From Symsagittifera roscoffensis (Eukaryota > Xenacoelomorpha > Acoela > Convolutidae), in assembly GCF_963678635.1 (NCBI RefSeq), contig NC_087069.1:52400938-52464937 (forward strand): a DNA stretch of 64,000 nt, written 5' to 3'. Under the pieces are notes generated by a model. It was given only the letters and a program-made list of their open reading frames with translations, was not told the origin of the DNA and made no database searches. Shown in pieces: positions 25,632 to 37,790 of this stretch. Positions within the stretch are counted from its first letter, which is position 1. Every line of letters begins with the position of its first letter. The position numbers were made by a program, and so were the translations under genes.

Positions 25632-26640
25632 CTCACCATCTCTCAAAAATTTTCATCACACCAGTCTCAACCCCCTCCTTAATCGCAATCGCTAAACGCC
25701 TAGTACATCATTTTTTTTTGTACAGCTTATTTCATTACTCTGCAGTTTCGGATTTGATTTTTATTTCCACCAGCTGCTCAAAGTCAGAATAAAAGAACTA
25801 TCTGCCTCGGAGTCAAACCAGGGTCGCCAATTTTTTGGAAGAGGTCGCATTTTTTTTCCTGTCCTGCATAATTCAACCATTACGTTGTTGAAATGCAAAA
25901 AAAAAAATCGAGCAAAGTAGCCCGGAGTTTTTTCGACAACTCAGATTTTGTTTGGCTGAGTTGTTAAATCAATTTGTGTGTTAGAACAATTTTTGACTGT
26001 GAATCAACTTTAAATTTTGAGGATAGAGTATTGCAAAGATGTAACGGATACCATTGAGATATAAACAATATCTGAAAAGAAACAAACAGTTTGATTGGGG
26101 TTTTCGTTTCTTCAGATAATTTTTTCGAAATTATTTTCCCAGCCAGTATGAGCAATTACTTAAACATGCTGCTATCATGGAAATCAGGAGCTAAGGATCA
26201 CAATCTGAATAGTTCAATGAAAAATGACTGACAATTCAGCCTATTCGCAAAGAACGCTACACAGATCTCATGATGTTCTTGGTAAAAACATAAGCTGAAT
26301 CCCTGTTCAACATTACCAGTAACCTAGAAACAAAGATTCCGAAACATTCCTGATTCAGATACCTCGAGAAGCTGAACATCATGAAATTGTACATGAGATA
26401 ATGAAAAAACCGAATTGAAAGTCAACCACAGCAAATTTTGTCTGATTTTATTGCGAGAAAAAGAAAAACCGGGAATCAATTATATCAATTTTTGTTAGAA
26501 TAAAGATCGAGTCTATTCAGAATAAATGAGAGTCAAACTTAAATCGTTTTATTTGCCAAACTGATCAAACTGGAAACCAACGTACTGTAGTTTTATTCAC
26601 ATAGAGATATTAAATATTTAAAATATTAGCAAAAAAAATA
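25632..26640 (+). repeat. Old tandem segmental duplication, copy 2
   Basis: Partner of 24,120-25,615; anchors are listed there. It follows copy 1 with almost no spacer. Confidence 0.75.
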
Positions 26641-27930
26641 TTAGGAAAAAAAGCCAAGTTAGCAGGAAATGGAAAAACTCGGTGCAAATTTCTTAGGAAA
26701 ATTATCAAAAGAACTAGCGCTAAACTCATCAAACTGAAGTTAAAGTGGTTGATGATGACTTTCCAATGATGCTAGTGATATAAAAGTTGAAAAAAAAATA
26801 AGAATACACATTTTTTGAATAACATAACGGTTACATCTGTAATAAGTTACGACAGAAACTTGAAAAAGAAGCAACGTTTTAACATGTAATAAAGAAACGA
26901 AATTAGCTAAGAAACGAATAAATTGACCAAAATGACTAATCAAAATTCAAAGTTCAAAAGATTTCATAAAAAAGGCGACGAATTTTGCAGCTTGTAATGG
27001 AACATGTAGAGTGTGTAAACTCAGAAAAAACCTAACGTCTGAAGTGAGTAGTTCAATGAATCAGTCGTCAATGATTTCGTTGATTGGAGTGATTCTAAAC
27101 CAGATAAAAATGGATCTCAGATCATTTGATTGACAATTGTTCTTAGTTTTTACTAATATCAATTACCGAACCAGAAAATCTTTGATCATCGTAGCGCAAA
27201 TTATAACAGAAAATTTAAAAAGAGAAAATCAACGTAAGAAAAACATCAAAAAAGGGGGCTGACATTCGAAACAGAAAAAATAGAGAACAACTCTTAAATG
27301 GAAACAGTAATAAAATATAACAATTGGCCAGTTATTATACATTTAGGACAAAACATGTGATAGATCCTTGTTTCGAGAGTAGCTACGGATGAAGCGAGAT
27401 AGGCAAAATTGAGAATTGTTTTTATGGGTCATCAAAAGATCAAAAGTAGCAAAACCCTCTTCACAGTAACTTCATACCTACCGCATCAAGCAGCATGCAT
27501 TTTGTATTCTTTATACTGTAATCACCAGGATGGGAGCCAAGAACGATAGACTTCCAGAAGGCATTCGTGCAATTGTGAAAATCAAACGAGATAATTTTCA
27601 ACATCACATTAAAATTTAAGTTCCAATTAAACCTTTTTGGAACTTACGTGTGTCTTTGTGTGGCCTGAGTAGTGCCAGACATGATTGATATAATACGTCA
27701 ACCAACGGGATGCTCTTAAGAAAGCTGCAAGTGTGTATGACACAGTACTATTACAGTTAAATTACGCAACTCCGTTACAGTTAAATTACGCAATACCATA
27801 ACAGTTAAATTGCTATGGCATAGTCAACACAAAATGATAAACTCTCAAAAAATTGCGTTAGTTCAAAAAAAATGAACATGCCAATTTGAACTCGCTTTGT
27901 TTTCAAATTTTTTTTTTTAATACGTGGCCA
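26641..27930. other. No recognisable gene; short minisatellite near the right end
   Basis: Nothing coding seen. At 27,751-27,820 the word ACAGTTAAATTACGCAA (third copy ACAGTTAAATTGC) is repeated three times about 23 bp apart. Confidence 0.55.
27751..27820. repeat. Three-copy 23 bp direct repeat
   Basis: ACAGTTAAATTACGCAA occurs twice, followed by ACAGTTAAATTGCTATGG, with linkers CTCCGTT and TACCATA. Confidence 0.85.
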
Positions 27931-27934
27931 AGTA

Positions 27935-28171
27935 GGAACAATCAAACGAAATGAGAGAACAAAAGAAGATTAAAGGGAGCGTCCTTCTTGAGAAATCCGC
28001 TCACATTTCCCAAAAAGCACAGTTTGGCCTCTTTACGCTGAGAACCCATGTTTATTATATGAAGCATACAATCTCACACTTCAGTTTTATTGGCAAAAAA
28101 ACTATGTTATGCCATGGTATGCTTTTAGATTATTCTATAGCTTTCTTATGATGTACGCTTATGTCTTCAAA
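27935..28171 (+). repeat. Dispersed repeat family B, copy 1
   Basis: Starts GGAACAATCAAACGAAATGA and contains AAAGGGAGCGTCCTT, TTTCCCAAAAAGCACAGTTT, TATATGAAGCATACAATCTC and GCCATGGTATGCTTTTAGAT. About 85-90 percent like copy 2. The open frames over it are not supported as genes. Confidence 0.9.
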
Positions 28172-28554
28172 AAACAAATTGTTTTACTGAAAATTAAAAA
28201 ATTTAGCAAACCGTCAGAAAAAAGCGACGAACTGTGTCAAAAACTTGTGAAAATGATTGATTGTGTTTGTGGAAACAATTTTGAGAAGGACATCGAATGT
28301 AATCTTTTTTCCATTCATACTGCTAGTAAAAAGTATAACGATGCTTGCTGTACTGCCTCTAGCGCACAAAAAAAATTTGACTAAAAGTGATCTCATAGGA
28401 ATTAATTTTAAGCGAAACTGTGATTATGAGTGCAAAAACCATTTAAAACAATTTTCACTAGGAGGTCAATTTTTGGACTGAAATTACGCACAATTTGATG
28501 TATGTAGGTATCTGGAAACCAGAGAGAAGTCTGAAAACATATTAAATTTTCTTC

Positions 28555-28803
28555 GGAACAATCAAAGAAAATGAGAGAACAACATAAAAAACAAAGGGAG
28601 CGTCCTTGCTGAGTAATCCGCTTACATTTCCCAAAAAGCACAGTTTAGCCCCGCAACGTTGAGAACCCAAGTTTATTATATGAAGCATACAATCTCACAT
28701 TTCGGTTTTATTGGCGAAAAAGAAACTGTGTTATGCCATGGTATGCTTTTAGATTATTCTATAGCTTTCTCATGATGTTCTTGGTACGCTTATGTCTGAA
28801 AAA
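28555..28803 (+). repeat. Dispersed repeat family B, copy 2
   Basis: Same orientation as copy 1 and separated from it by about 380 bp of unrelated sequence. It has a small insertion (TCTTGG) near the end relative to copy 1. Confidence 0.9.
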
Positions 28804-31311
28804 AAAACTTAATGGTGAAAGAAAAGGTGGTTTTCTAATCCTTATAAAATTTAAATAAATTAAATGATGAAAAGTACTCAAGTTTTTTATTACTGATTGA
28901 AACACACATGCGAAAACTTTTCAATCAATTTCATAGCACATTCTTTTGAATGCGAACAAATAAATAACTCCACTATTAGGGCAACAAAAACATTACTAAA
29001 CACTTTCAAACATGGCAAAAAATTGCAAGGACGAAACTGAATCCAGATTGTCGTAACTTTTCTCCATTGTCATCGACTTCGCGCTCTAATTCTTTTATTT
29101 TTTCGTTTGCAGGGTTATGTATTTTTTCTTGCAGCTGAATATCTCCTACATCCAAGTTTCCATTCAGTTGACAGTTTTCTCCACCCGCATTTTTCATCTA
29201 AAATCAGAACAACATTTTCTTCTGTTTACAATTCAAAAAAATCTACTTTTTCGGGCAACATGCACTTTCGTCTTTGAACAAATCTGAGTTTTTGTTGTTA
29301 TTCTAAACAGTGGATGAATTGAGTATGCACTTACAAGCTCTATTTTTGAAGAAATATTCTAGAAAAAAAAATGATCTACACAAACGTCTTCAATCAATAA
29401 AATTGTTGAATTAATCTTTTCAAAATGTATATTCTTACTTCTATTATAATATCTTTCTGAATGGTAGTTGAGAAAAAAATACATTTTAAATTTTAGTTAA
29501 ATTTTAATGATTCATAACGCCATAACAAAGCCAATAAATCAATAACTCAAGTGGAGCTATCTCTCAGATAAACTGCATTAGAAGACTTGCAATCAGAGTT
29601 GACTAAAAGAAGAGTAGAAAAAAACTAAAATGACGAAAACTGAACTTGCTAGTACTTTCAATTTCGTGATTGAAAATCGTTGCTTTATGTTTTTCACAGA
29701 TGTTTTACACTTTCTAGCATTCTAAACATATCTGACCAAATTACAAAAACTCATGGTGAATTACCAGAAAACTAAGGAAAGAATATTTTGTTTTTCAATG
29801 TTACAGTTCTCACTTTTTCACATAAAACTTCGGCATGCAAGAATGCTGTTCATACAATTCAATATGTGTTCATACTCCCATTGTGAAATATTGCGACTGG
29901 TACAGTTCATATATATATATATTAGACATGCACGAGTAGCATTTTTTCTCAAACATGTTAAAAGAATTCGTTGGTTAGAATTTTTTGGGTATGGAATTTA
30001 AACTCAGTAGTTCTCTTTTTTGTTGGGTAAATCTCATGTTTTTTCTGCAATACAAAATCAATCTCATCTTTTGCAGTCTATGTGCTTCAGTTGTGCCCTC
30101 TCTGGGTTTGAGATAGACCCACTCGTCCCCATTAGTCTCGAGGTACTAATCTTCTAACAACACATACAGCTCATTGCCCAGAGTCGCGAGACATAAAGAC
30201 TCCATTTGCACAGTTCACGCACTTTCAATTAATATCTACCAATAGTTTACCAAAAAAAATGGCGAAGAGTTTAAAAGTTTTTTCAATATCCTTTGCGCTT
30301 TCAAATCATCTAAGCTCGTTGTTCCTAAAAAAGGAAACGATTCATACTGAAATTTTGACTGATTACTAATTAATATTACCTGACAAAAATTCTTCTCAGA
30401 GAAATTTAGATTTCATCATTTATTCAATCAGGAATGGTTTTTCTGTCAGTCTTAGTTTTTATGTTGTCTATAGAGGGCAACCAGACAAAATGTGTGATCA
30501 AACAGCCCGCTCTTTTTCCTTGGATAAAAATTTGTTTCCTTTTTGCTCTTTCTCAGGGAAAACAGTAAGATATATGAGTACCTTCTATGTTTTCAATGGC
30601 AAACTCCAAAATTTCAATTTAAATAAAATTGAATCTAAAGAAATCAAAGAAAATATAACCATTTTTGGTCGTGCTCGAAAAACCCAAACCAAGCCCGAGA
30701 ACCAGACCATCCACTGTGATCTCTTGTTCTTTTTCTCCCTACTCCGAAAAAAATAATAAAAGTAGCATCTCTGCAATTTTTCTCATGAAGTTAGGTAAAT
30801 TTTTTAAATTTCAATCAATGAGACTTAGCTGGTTTTTGAGTAGATAGTCAAGTTCTTTGATTCTGATGTAGAGTTGAAAAGATAGCTCGAAATTTATGAA
30901 TTTTCAAAGCAATTCTCTGGAAATCTTATTTCAAACTTGATCATGCAGGATTTTGAATTCAAAAATCTTCAAGAAAACGAACAAATAACGAACTTTGCTA
31001 GGGAGTTTTTTACAAAAAAATTGGGTATCGAGTATGGAATAAAAAGAGTCTCTGTTTTGGACAACATAAACGTCCAAAAATTGTGAAAAAAGTAGGAATC
31101 TACATCTATTACATCAATAAGGAAATCACACGGAACCGTTTTTTTCCTGTAGAGTAACTCGAGTAAAATTCAGTGTTTTTAATAGAAATTTTTCAAATAA
31201 TGATTTTGTTTAATCCAAAATTATGTCTACAAACTACTTAGTTAAAGAGTTCTGATTGGTTAAAAATTTTTCTGGAAAATTCTAGAATTTTCTCCATACA
31301 TAGAAAATTGT
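28804..31311. other. AT-rich region without a recognisable gene
   Basis: Short frames on both strands (for example 29,006-29,197 minus, 29,753-30,001 plus, 30,490-30,756 plus) have no motifs and low-complexity composition. Nothing else seen. Confidence 0.55.
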
Positions 31312-31350
31312 GTAGGCAATGAGATCAATACCATAAAAATGCGTTGGGGG

Positions 31351-31432
31351 TGACATCATTTCTATTTAAAGAATGATGTCATTACCATAAAAGGAAAATT
31401 GTGTAGGCGATGACGTCATTGCTGGTATAAAT
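31351..31432 (+). promoter_or_regulatory. Putative promoter with three CRE-like octamers and a TATA-like box
   Basis: Within 82 bp there are TGACATCA (31,351-31,358), TGATGTCA (31,374-31,381) and the perfect palindrome TGACGTCA (31,411-31,418), then TATAAAT at 31,426. The ATG of the polymerase relic is about 80 bp further on. CREB/ATF-type bZIP factors bind TGACGTCA, but function here is inferred from sequence alone. An identical set lies 520 bp downstream. Confidence 0.45.
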
Positions 31433-31508
31433 CCACACATTTTTTGGATTAAATCGTTAATTTTGTTTGCCAATCACAAACAGTCAATTGAGTTTTACTT
31501 CAAAACTT

Positions 31509-34500
31509 ATGATTCGTTACATCACGAAACGAAAAAGTAAGTTCTTTAATCAATTGGTAATTTCGGTTTTTAGTTTTGGAACATTTCATAAGTCACAGTT
31601 TTATTTTTTCTGTATTTTTTAGATAATTCCTGCCTTGTACCGAAACGAGAAAGAAGTGTAGAGACTGCGCAAAAACGCAGCTCGACACCGGAAAATTAAT
31701 CTAAAGGAGTTATTGCTTGTCCTGAGTGCAAGTTTTTCACTCACAATCAGCAAGAGCTGAACTTTTATATGGCTTAGAAGCATGCACTTTCAAATTCGAA
31801 GCAGTCAACGGTTTGTTCTTCTTGTGATTAAGTAGGCAATGAGATCAATACCATAAAAATGCGTTGGGGGTGACATCATTTCTATTTAAAGAATGATGTC
31901 ATTACCATAAAAGGAAAATTGTGTAGGCGATGACGTCATTGCTGGTATAAATCCACACATTTTTTGGATTAAATCGTTAATTTTGTTTGCCAATCACAAA
32001 CAGTCAATTGAGTTTTACTTCAAAACTTATGATTCGTTACATCACGAAACGAAAAAGTAAGTTCTTTAATCAATTGGTAATTTCGGTTTTTAGTTTTGGA
32101 ACATTTCATAAGTCACAGTTTTATTTTTTCTGTATTTTTTAGATAATTCCTGCCTTGTACCGAAACGAGAAAGAAGTGTAGAGACTGCGCAAAAACGCAG
32201 CTCGACACCGGAAAATTAATCTAAAGGAGTTATTGCTTGTCCTGAGTGCAAGTTTTTCACTCACAATCAGCAAGAGCTGAACTTTTATATGGCTTAGAAG
32301 CATGCACTTTCAAATTCGAAGCAGTCAACGGTTTGTTCTTCTTGTGATTAAGAGTTCCGAAGTTACTAGTCTGTCAAACAACATCGGAGAAAGGAACACA
32401 GAGCTAAGCAACGGAAACTTAGTGAAACGGTGGCTGAACTGAACGAGATTGTGTAGGAAGAAGGGCAAGATGGTGAAAAACTGAAGCAGGAACTTAGTAA
32501 TTGACAACTTCTCAAATGTGCAAGTTAGATACTAAAATAATCAACGAGAAACTTGAAGAAGTCTTCAACAAGATCAATTCTGCCGCTAAAATCAACCTTG
32601 CTTTGGGGCTTTTTCTTCGGAGTATTGAGACTGGTAAATATCAATATTTCTATGCCCATGAAAACAATACTTCATTTGAAAAATCCATTTGCTCTGTACT
32701 AAAGCATTCTTGATAACAAACCAAAGAAAAATGGAAAAATTCGACATGTGGAGCAATGTACCCAAGAACACCAAAATTTACAGTGGCGACTCACGTTGGT
32801 TACTAAAGTCACAATTTTTGCTGCTTTGCTCTAAAACATTCCAATGGGATGTCCGGACTCTGTCTTACACGAACTTTTATCCGACTTACGGAAGTGAACT
32901 GTCTTTCATCTAACAGAGACAAGGAACCACACACTGATCATTTGTGTCTTTTCCCCGCATTGGCCATGTACATGAACGGACACAATGATCTCGACTCTCA
33001 CACTTCTAGATACTTTACAGAGTTCTTTACAAAGTCTGGTTATGATTCTAAAATTTCTCGTGGAGTTTCCCTAGAAGCTTACTTGTTGTCGAGGAAAGTG
33101 TGCAAAGAAACGTCTTCAAAACAATTTCGATATCAAAGAAGGTGAAAATGAAAGAGAGCTAGCTCGAAGAAGTATTGGAAGATTTGCTAAAACAGTCATT
33201 TTTTTGAAATTTAACAATCATATCATTCATTCAAGTGATAAAGATAGTTTCTTCAAGTGTTTTCGATGCCCTAGCTGTGAACCTGTGCACTTCAATTAAT
33301 ATCTTCTGAGGTGCAAGGACCGAGTGAGGCATATTCACCGAAAGAACGTGAATTAACTCCGCAAAACCTTGTTGGAAAAGCTAGAAGGGTTCAATCTTCC
33401 TGTTTCTTAAAAGAACAGGCTTTTCAATAACCTAGCAATTTTCGATTTTGAGTCGATTTGTGTTTCTACAGAGGAACGCAAAGAAACACAAACTACAAGC
33501 TGGATTGGAAAGCATGTTCCAATTTCAGTCTTTATATCATCGAATCTGATTGATGAATTCATATTTTGTACAAAAAGGATCCACAGAACTTGATCATCGA
33601 TTTTGTAAGAAACCTCGAATTGTTGGCTGAAAACAATATGCTTGAGTTGAGAGTGAAATTTCGTGATATTGAAGTGCTGTATGTCAATGAGCGCTTGACA
33701 AAATCTTCGATCAGCTAAACGAACGAGGTAAATTTATTCAACTATTAAATTTGAGTACGAAGATGAATGCGTTGATGAAGCAGACGTGTCAACACTTTTT
33801 TTGAGAATTCAGAAAAACCAACTCATTGATTTGAAACAACATGTTCAGAAATATGTAAATATTTCAACTGTTTTTTTGGATTTAAAAATGGTAGATATGA
33901 TTTGAAATTGATCAAATCCTACTTAATCCCATAGTTGATTCACGATAAAGAACAAGAAACATCAGTAATCAAAAAAGCGAACGATTTCGTTTCCTTCAAG
34001 TTTGGAGATGTACAATTTCTCGACATATTGAAGTTTCAGGTTGGGGCAACTACTTCTTTCTCAAAGCTTATAAAGCTAGAGAAAAGAAAAGATTCTTCCC
34101 CTTTGAGTGGTTTGATAACCCAGACAAATTTGATTTTCCCGAATTGACACCTTATGAAGCCTTTTCCAGTATTCTTAGAAACAACAATCCTCAAGAAAAA
34201 GACTTCATTGATTATTGGAAACTGAGAAAAAGCGGGCATGACTAACAATAAGCAGTGAAAAAGCTTCAATTCATGACTTTGCCTCCATCTGGTTTGGTGA
34301 ATTACAATTACTTAAATGACACTTGGAAGAAAAATGGAAAGACTGTGTTCAAAGACTACTTTAAGTGGTACAACAACACGGATGAGGTTCCAACACATGG
34401 ATTCAATTTTATCATAAAAAGGGGATAGATATGTTGAAATTGAATATACTCTTCCAAATCTAGCAAACATATGTCTACACAAATCTACAAATTACAAGTT

Positions 34501-36295
34501 TTACCCATTTTGCGAAAGCGATAAAAATTTGTGTAGAAAATTAGAGAAGACATGACTGGTGGACCTACAATAGTTTTCACTCGAAAAGCTGTAGTTGATG
34601 AGATATTCAATAGAAGTTCATCAAACGATATTAAATCGATCGTTGCAGTTGATACAAGCCAGCTTTACAACTTCTCAATGTGTCAAGATATGCCAACAGG
34701 ACTGTACAGGAGATAGGAGGTTGACACTTAACTTATATGCAGAAAATCAAGGCTAGACATAATCGAACTCGCAACTTCAAGAATAAGGTCATGTTAACAG
34801 GAAACAAGACCAAATTGTAAAATTTAGAGTTTTTTTACATCTGGTAAACAAAAAAAAACGATTGTTTTAACGTTAATGGTAACTGTGTAAAATAGTATTC
34901 GCAGCAATGGGAAGCTAATATCTGTTCTGTTTCTGTTCCTGTCATGAAGCTCGTCCCTCCTGAATAGATCACGATTTTGAGCGAGGAAACAAGAAGAAAA
35001 AGATGGATGATATGCGACGAGATTACATTGAAGAGAAAGGATACGAAATTGGAAAATTGGAGTGAGATTGAAGGGAAATTTTCAAAACCGATGTTAAGAT
35101 CAATTATCATATCAGTACCCATTTTCTTATAAAGACCTTTTCCTACAGACTCTTCTCTAAAAAAAAGTTGGATCTTTTTCTGGTTATGTTCAGTGCGACT
35201 TAGTTGTTCCAGATGAAATTAAATCAAAATTTGTGATTTTTCTTCAATTTTCAAAAATACTGGGATTGGAAGATATGATGTTGGAGATTACATGGAGATC
35301 TATGCAATCGATAACGATTTGTTGAAACATCCTCAGTGAGTGCAGATATCTAGCTTCAAGCTAGAAATTGGAACAGTTACATTTCCTCTTTTCAACTTTC
35401 ATATGAAACTTGGATTGCAGTGCACCAAAATTTACCGTTTTTATCAAAATTCTTCTCGCAAATATTTTAATAATTTCTTTCAGTCAGTGGTTGATGCTAG
35501 AAGAGATGGAGACGAAAACACTCTGTCAGGAGTTGTAGCAGAAGCTATGAAGCTGTTATGCCATTCTTCCAGGCAGTTGATCCGGGCATACAACTACGAA
35601 GTATCTGATCGATGAAAAAACTCATAAAGCGATCAATGAACCATTGCTCAAAAGATTGAATACAGGTAAAAGAGACTTGTATGAGAAGGACTTGTTGAAA
35701 TGAACCATTGAGCACCGAGAATCCAACCTTGTTGGCATTTCCATACTTCAGTTGCAAAGCTGAGAATGTTGGAAGTTCTGCAATGTAGATAAATTCGAAG
35801 AGTTGGAGATGGAAACAGAAAACTTACATGACTGTATGTAACCAGAAAAAAAGGAACTTTTGAGAATATGACTTCAGAAACTATTTTAAAGACAGATGCA
35901 AAATCTAATTTCATCCCTGGAACGTGTTGCAGTATCCATAGAATGCATGATAAGCGGGAGTTGGGATTTTTCAAAGAGAAATTTAGGTGCACAGAAAAGA
36001 TATGTTATGCAGCAAAACTTATTGCTGCTATGGCAACAAGTCCGATAATTTCAAATTTAGCAGCAAAGGATTTAAAAAAAGGGTTCTAGAAGATTCTGCA
36101 GCAAAGCACAGGAGAGTACTCGATGAAGCAATCAATCTTCCATCTACTTGCAGAGAATTCAGAACTTTAAATCATATGGTGGCCACCTATGAGCAAACAA
36201 AAAAGAACTTAGTTATTTTTATCAGAAAAGACAAGTTCAAGATAATGGATTTCATAAAAAAAACAAATGAATTTACAAAAACTGATGCAATGTAA
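31509..36295 (+). pseudogene. Decayed Polinton/Maverick-like DNA polymerase B gene
   Basis: Exon 1 runs from the ATG at 31,509 to 31,536 (MIRYITKRK), then an 86 bp GT-AG intron (31,537-31,622), then exon 2 with many stops and frameshifts. Exon 2 opens with Cys-x2-Cys knuckles in a C2H2 zinc-finger-like setting (ACPECKFFTH, VCSSC). Around 32,930-33,000 comes DHLCLFPALA, which resembles the catalytic Asp-x-x-Cys box of OTU-like cysteine proteases. The exonuclease I motif FDFES is at about 33,441-33,456; the VIKKANDFVSFKFGDVQFLD segment at about 33,970; palm motif A VDTSQLYNFSMC at about 34,646-34,682; a damaged motif B region EAMKLLCHSSRQ at about 35,540; and the motif C position reads METEN instead of the D-T-D-S core (about 35,808-35,823). 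A Cys-rich C-terminal segment (CSKTYCCYG) and the ending MVATYEQTKKNL follow. Such polymerases replicate protein-primed DNA transposons. Here the catalytic core is destroyed. I found no Polinton integrase, ATPase or capsid gene nearby. Confidence 0.8.
31537..31622 (+). other. Intron of the polymerase relic (copy A)
   Basis: Begins GTAAGTTC and ends TGTATTTTTTAG. Removing it joins a basic N-terminus to the exon 2 frame that leads into the zinc-finger-like part. The same intron recurs 520 bp downstream in the duplicated copy. Confidence 0.6.
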
Positions 36296-37224
36296 AAAAT
36301 TTATAGCAAGTGATGCAATGTATTAATTGTTTGTACGATACATTATATTGTTGGTGTTTTATTACAAAGTTGCGGTAATTTTCAATTACGATGCATTGAT
36401 TTATATAATTTCTTTGTAATTTAATTTTTATTCTCTCAAAAAAATGATTTTTTTTTTGAAGTTTCAGTAGATTTCAACAACATTATTGGTAGATGTTTCA
36501 AAACTTAAGATCAACTATAAAAAATAAGTAGGTTGAATTACATCAAACCTTATCGTGTTTTGAAGTTTTTTTGAAAAAATTTGATAAAAAATACAAGTTT
36601 TTGCACAAAAACTTTTGACTCTAACTTACCATTTACCAAAAATTAAATTTAAAGATTTCATTCCATAATCTACCGGCAATAAGGCAGTGATAGTTAACAA
36701 TTAGACAACAAGCGCCAAAATTTTTGCAACAAAAACTATACATTTCAACGCAAAATTCAAAAAAAAATCGTTTTCTTACCATTCTCTTAAAATCACACAA
36801 AAATCATGAAAACTTTCCCTATCCTAATTCATTGTAGACTTTATACCCAATGTTAATACATAGCTTGGAGACCGGATGTTCTATTCCCTATCCTAAGACA
36901 TGTGGTTCTCCGAGGACCCCCCCCCCCCCCCCACACACACACACAATTTAGCCCCAACATCGACTACTATGAATACATTAAAATTTCTCCATATCTGCTA
37001 TCAACTGATTTGCACAGATCTATTTCGATAGTAGACAATTGAGATCAATAAAAATTTATGAAATGAGACATTTCATAACAATTTATAACATTTTTTTGAA
37101 ATGAGACTCTCAAATCTACAGCAGAACAACGTGAACTGACCATATAAGAATTTTTATGCTAGAGTATGATGATCCGAGAAACTTTGAATTGTACCGCAAT
37201 TTTTTCTATATATTTAGCGGCGTT
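36296..37224. other. Spacer between two polymerase relics
   Basis: AT-rich and non-coding. It includes a C17-18 run followed by (AC)n at 36,916-36,944. Confidence 0.6.
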
Positions 37225-37790
37225 ATTTAATTTGAAGAGCTCGAAATGATGATAGATTCGCTCTATTTGGCCGCAGCGGACAAAAAATTATAGAGAGGCT
37301 ACCTTTCCCAGAAAGCGTGCAGAAAAGGTTGAGAAGCGAAAAAAGGATAAACGAGACTTTTTAGAGCAGATTCGAAAAACAAATTCTTTCCCTGTACTTG
37401 TTGCCCCTAGCACAAAACAAACTTGACACTAGAAAACCGTGGCTGTTCATAAAGGAGCTCAGATGCACCGAACATAATAGCCTCTTCTATAAAACTTTGT
37501 GATGTAACAATCGTAAAGTCAACACTGAAAAATTATCAAAAGAAGACTAAACAAACAAACAATGAATACTCTGGAAATGAACTGATGGCAAAGCACGGAC
37601 TGTTTTCGGACGAGGCAGTGCAATTGAAGTCAGTTAGTAGAAGACCTTAAGCTTTTAATCATACAGTTGCAACTCATGAACAAACCAAAAAAAAGTTTGA
37701 CCTAAACCTACTCTATACTGGAAATTGAATGTGACGGAGTACATACAGAACCCGTAAACTTATCTGAGATTGTACAAAAAAGCGTACCAT
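37225..37790 (+). pseudogene. Second fragment of a DNA polymerase B gene (C-terminal part)
   Basis: FEELEMMIDSLYLAAADKK (37,228 onward) covers palm motif C, here retaining the second Asp and Ser of the D-T-D-S core. It is followed at the expected distance by a Cys-rich FFPCTCC segment and then FNHTVATHEQTKKKF at about 37,655-37,705. This parallels the end of the first relic (MVATYEQTKKNL). The fragment is in the same orientation but differs in which residues survive, so it derives from a different copy and not from a recent duplication of the first relic. The 5' part of the gene is missing. Confidence 0.72.

Larger units (their letters stand above)
31312..32351 (+). repeat. Exact 520 bp tandem duplication
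   Basis: 31,312-31,831 and 31,832-32,351 appear identical base for base. The unit contains the presumed promoter, exon 1, the intron and the first part of exon 2 of the polymerase relic. Only the right copy continues into the rest of the gene (GATTAAGAGTTCC), while the left copy ends at the junction GATTAAGTAGGC. Confidence 0.95.

Noticed and set aside
27935-28384. Frames of 66 and 91 codons over and after repeat B copy 1
   Set aside because: The first is disrupted in the other repeat copies; the second is not conserved and shows no motif.
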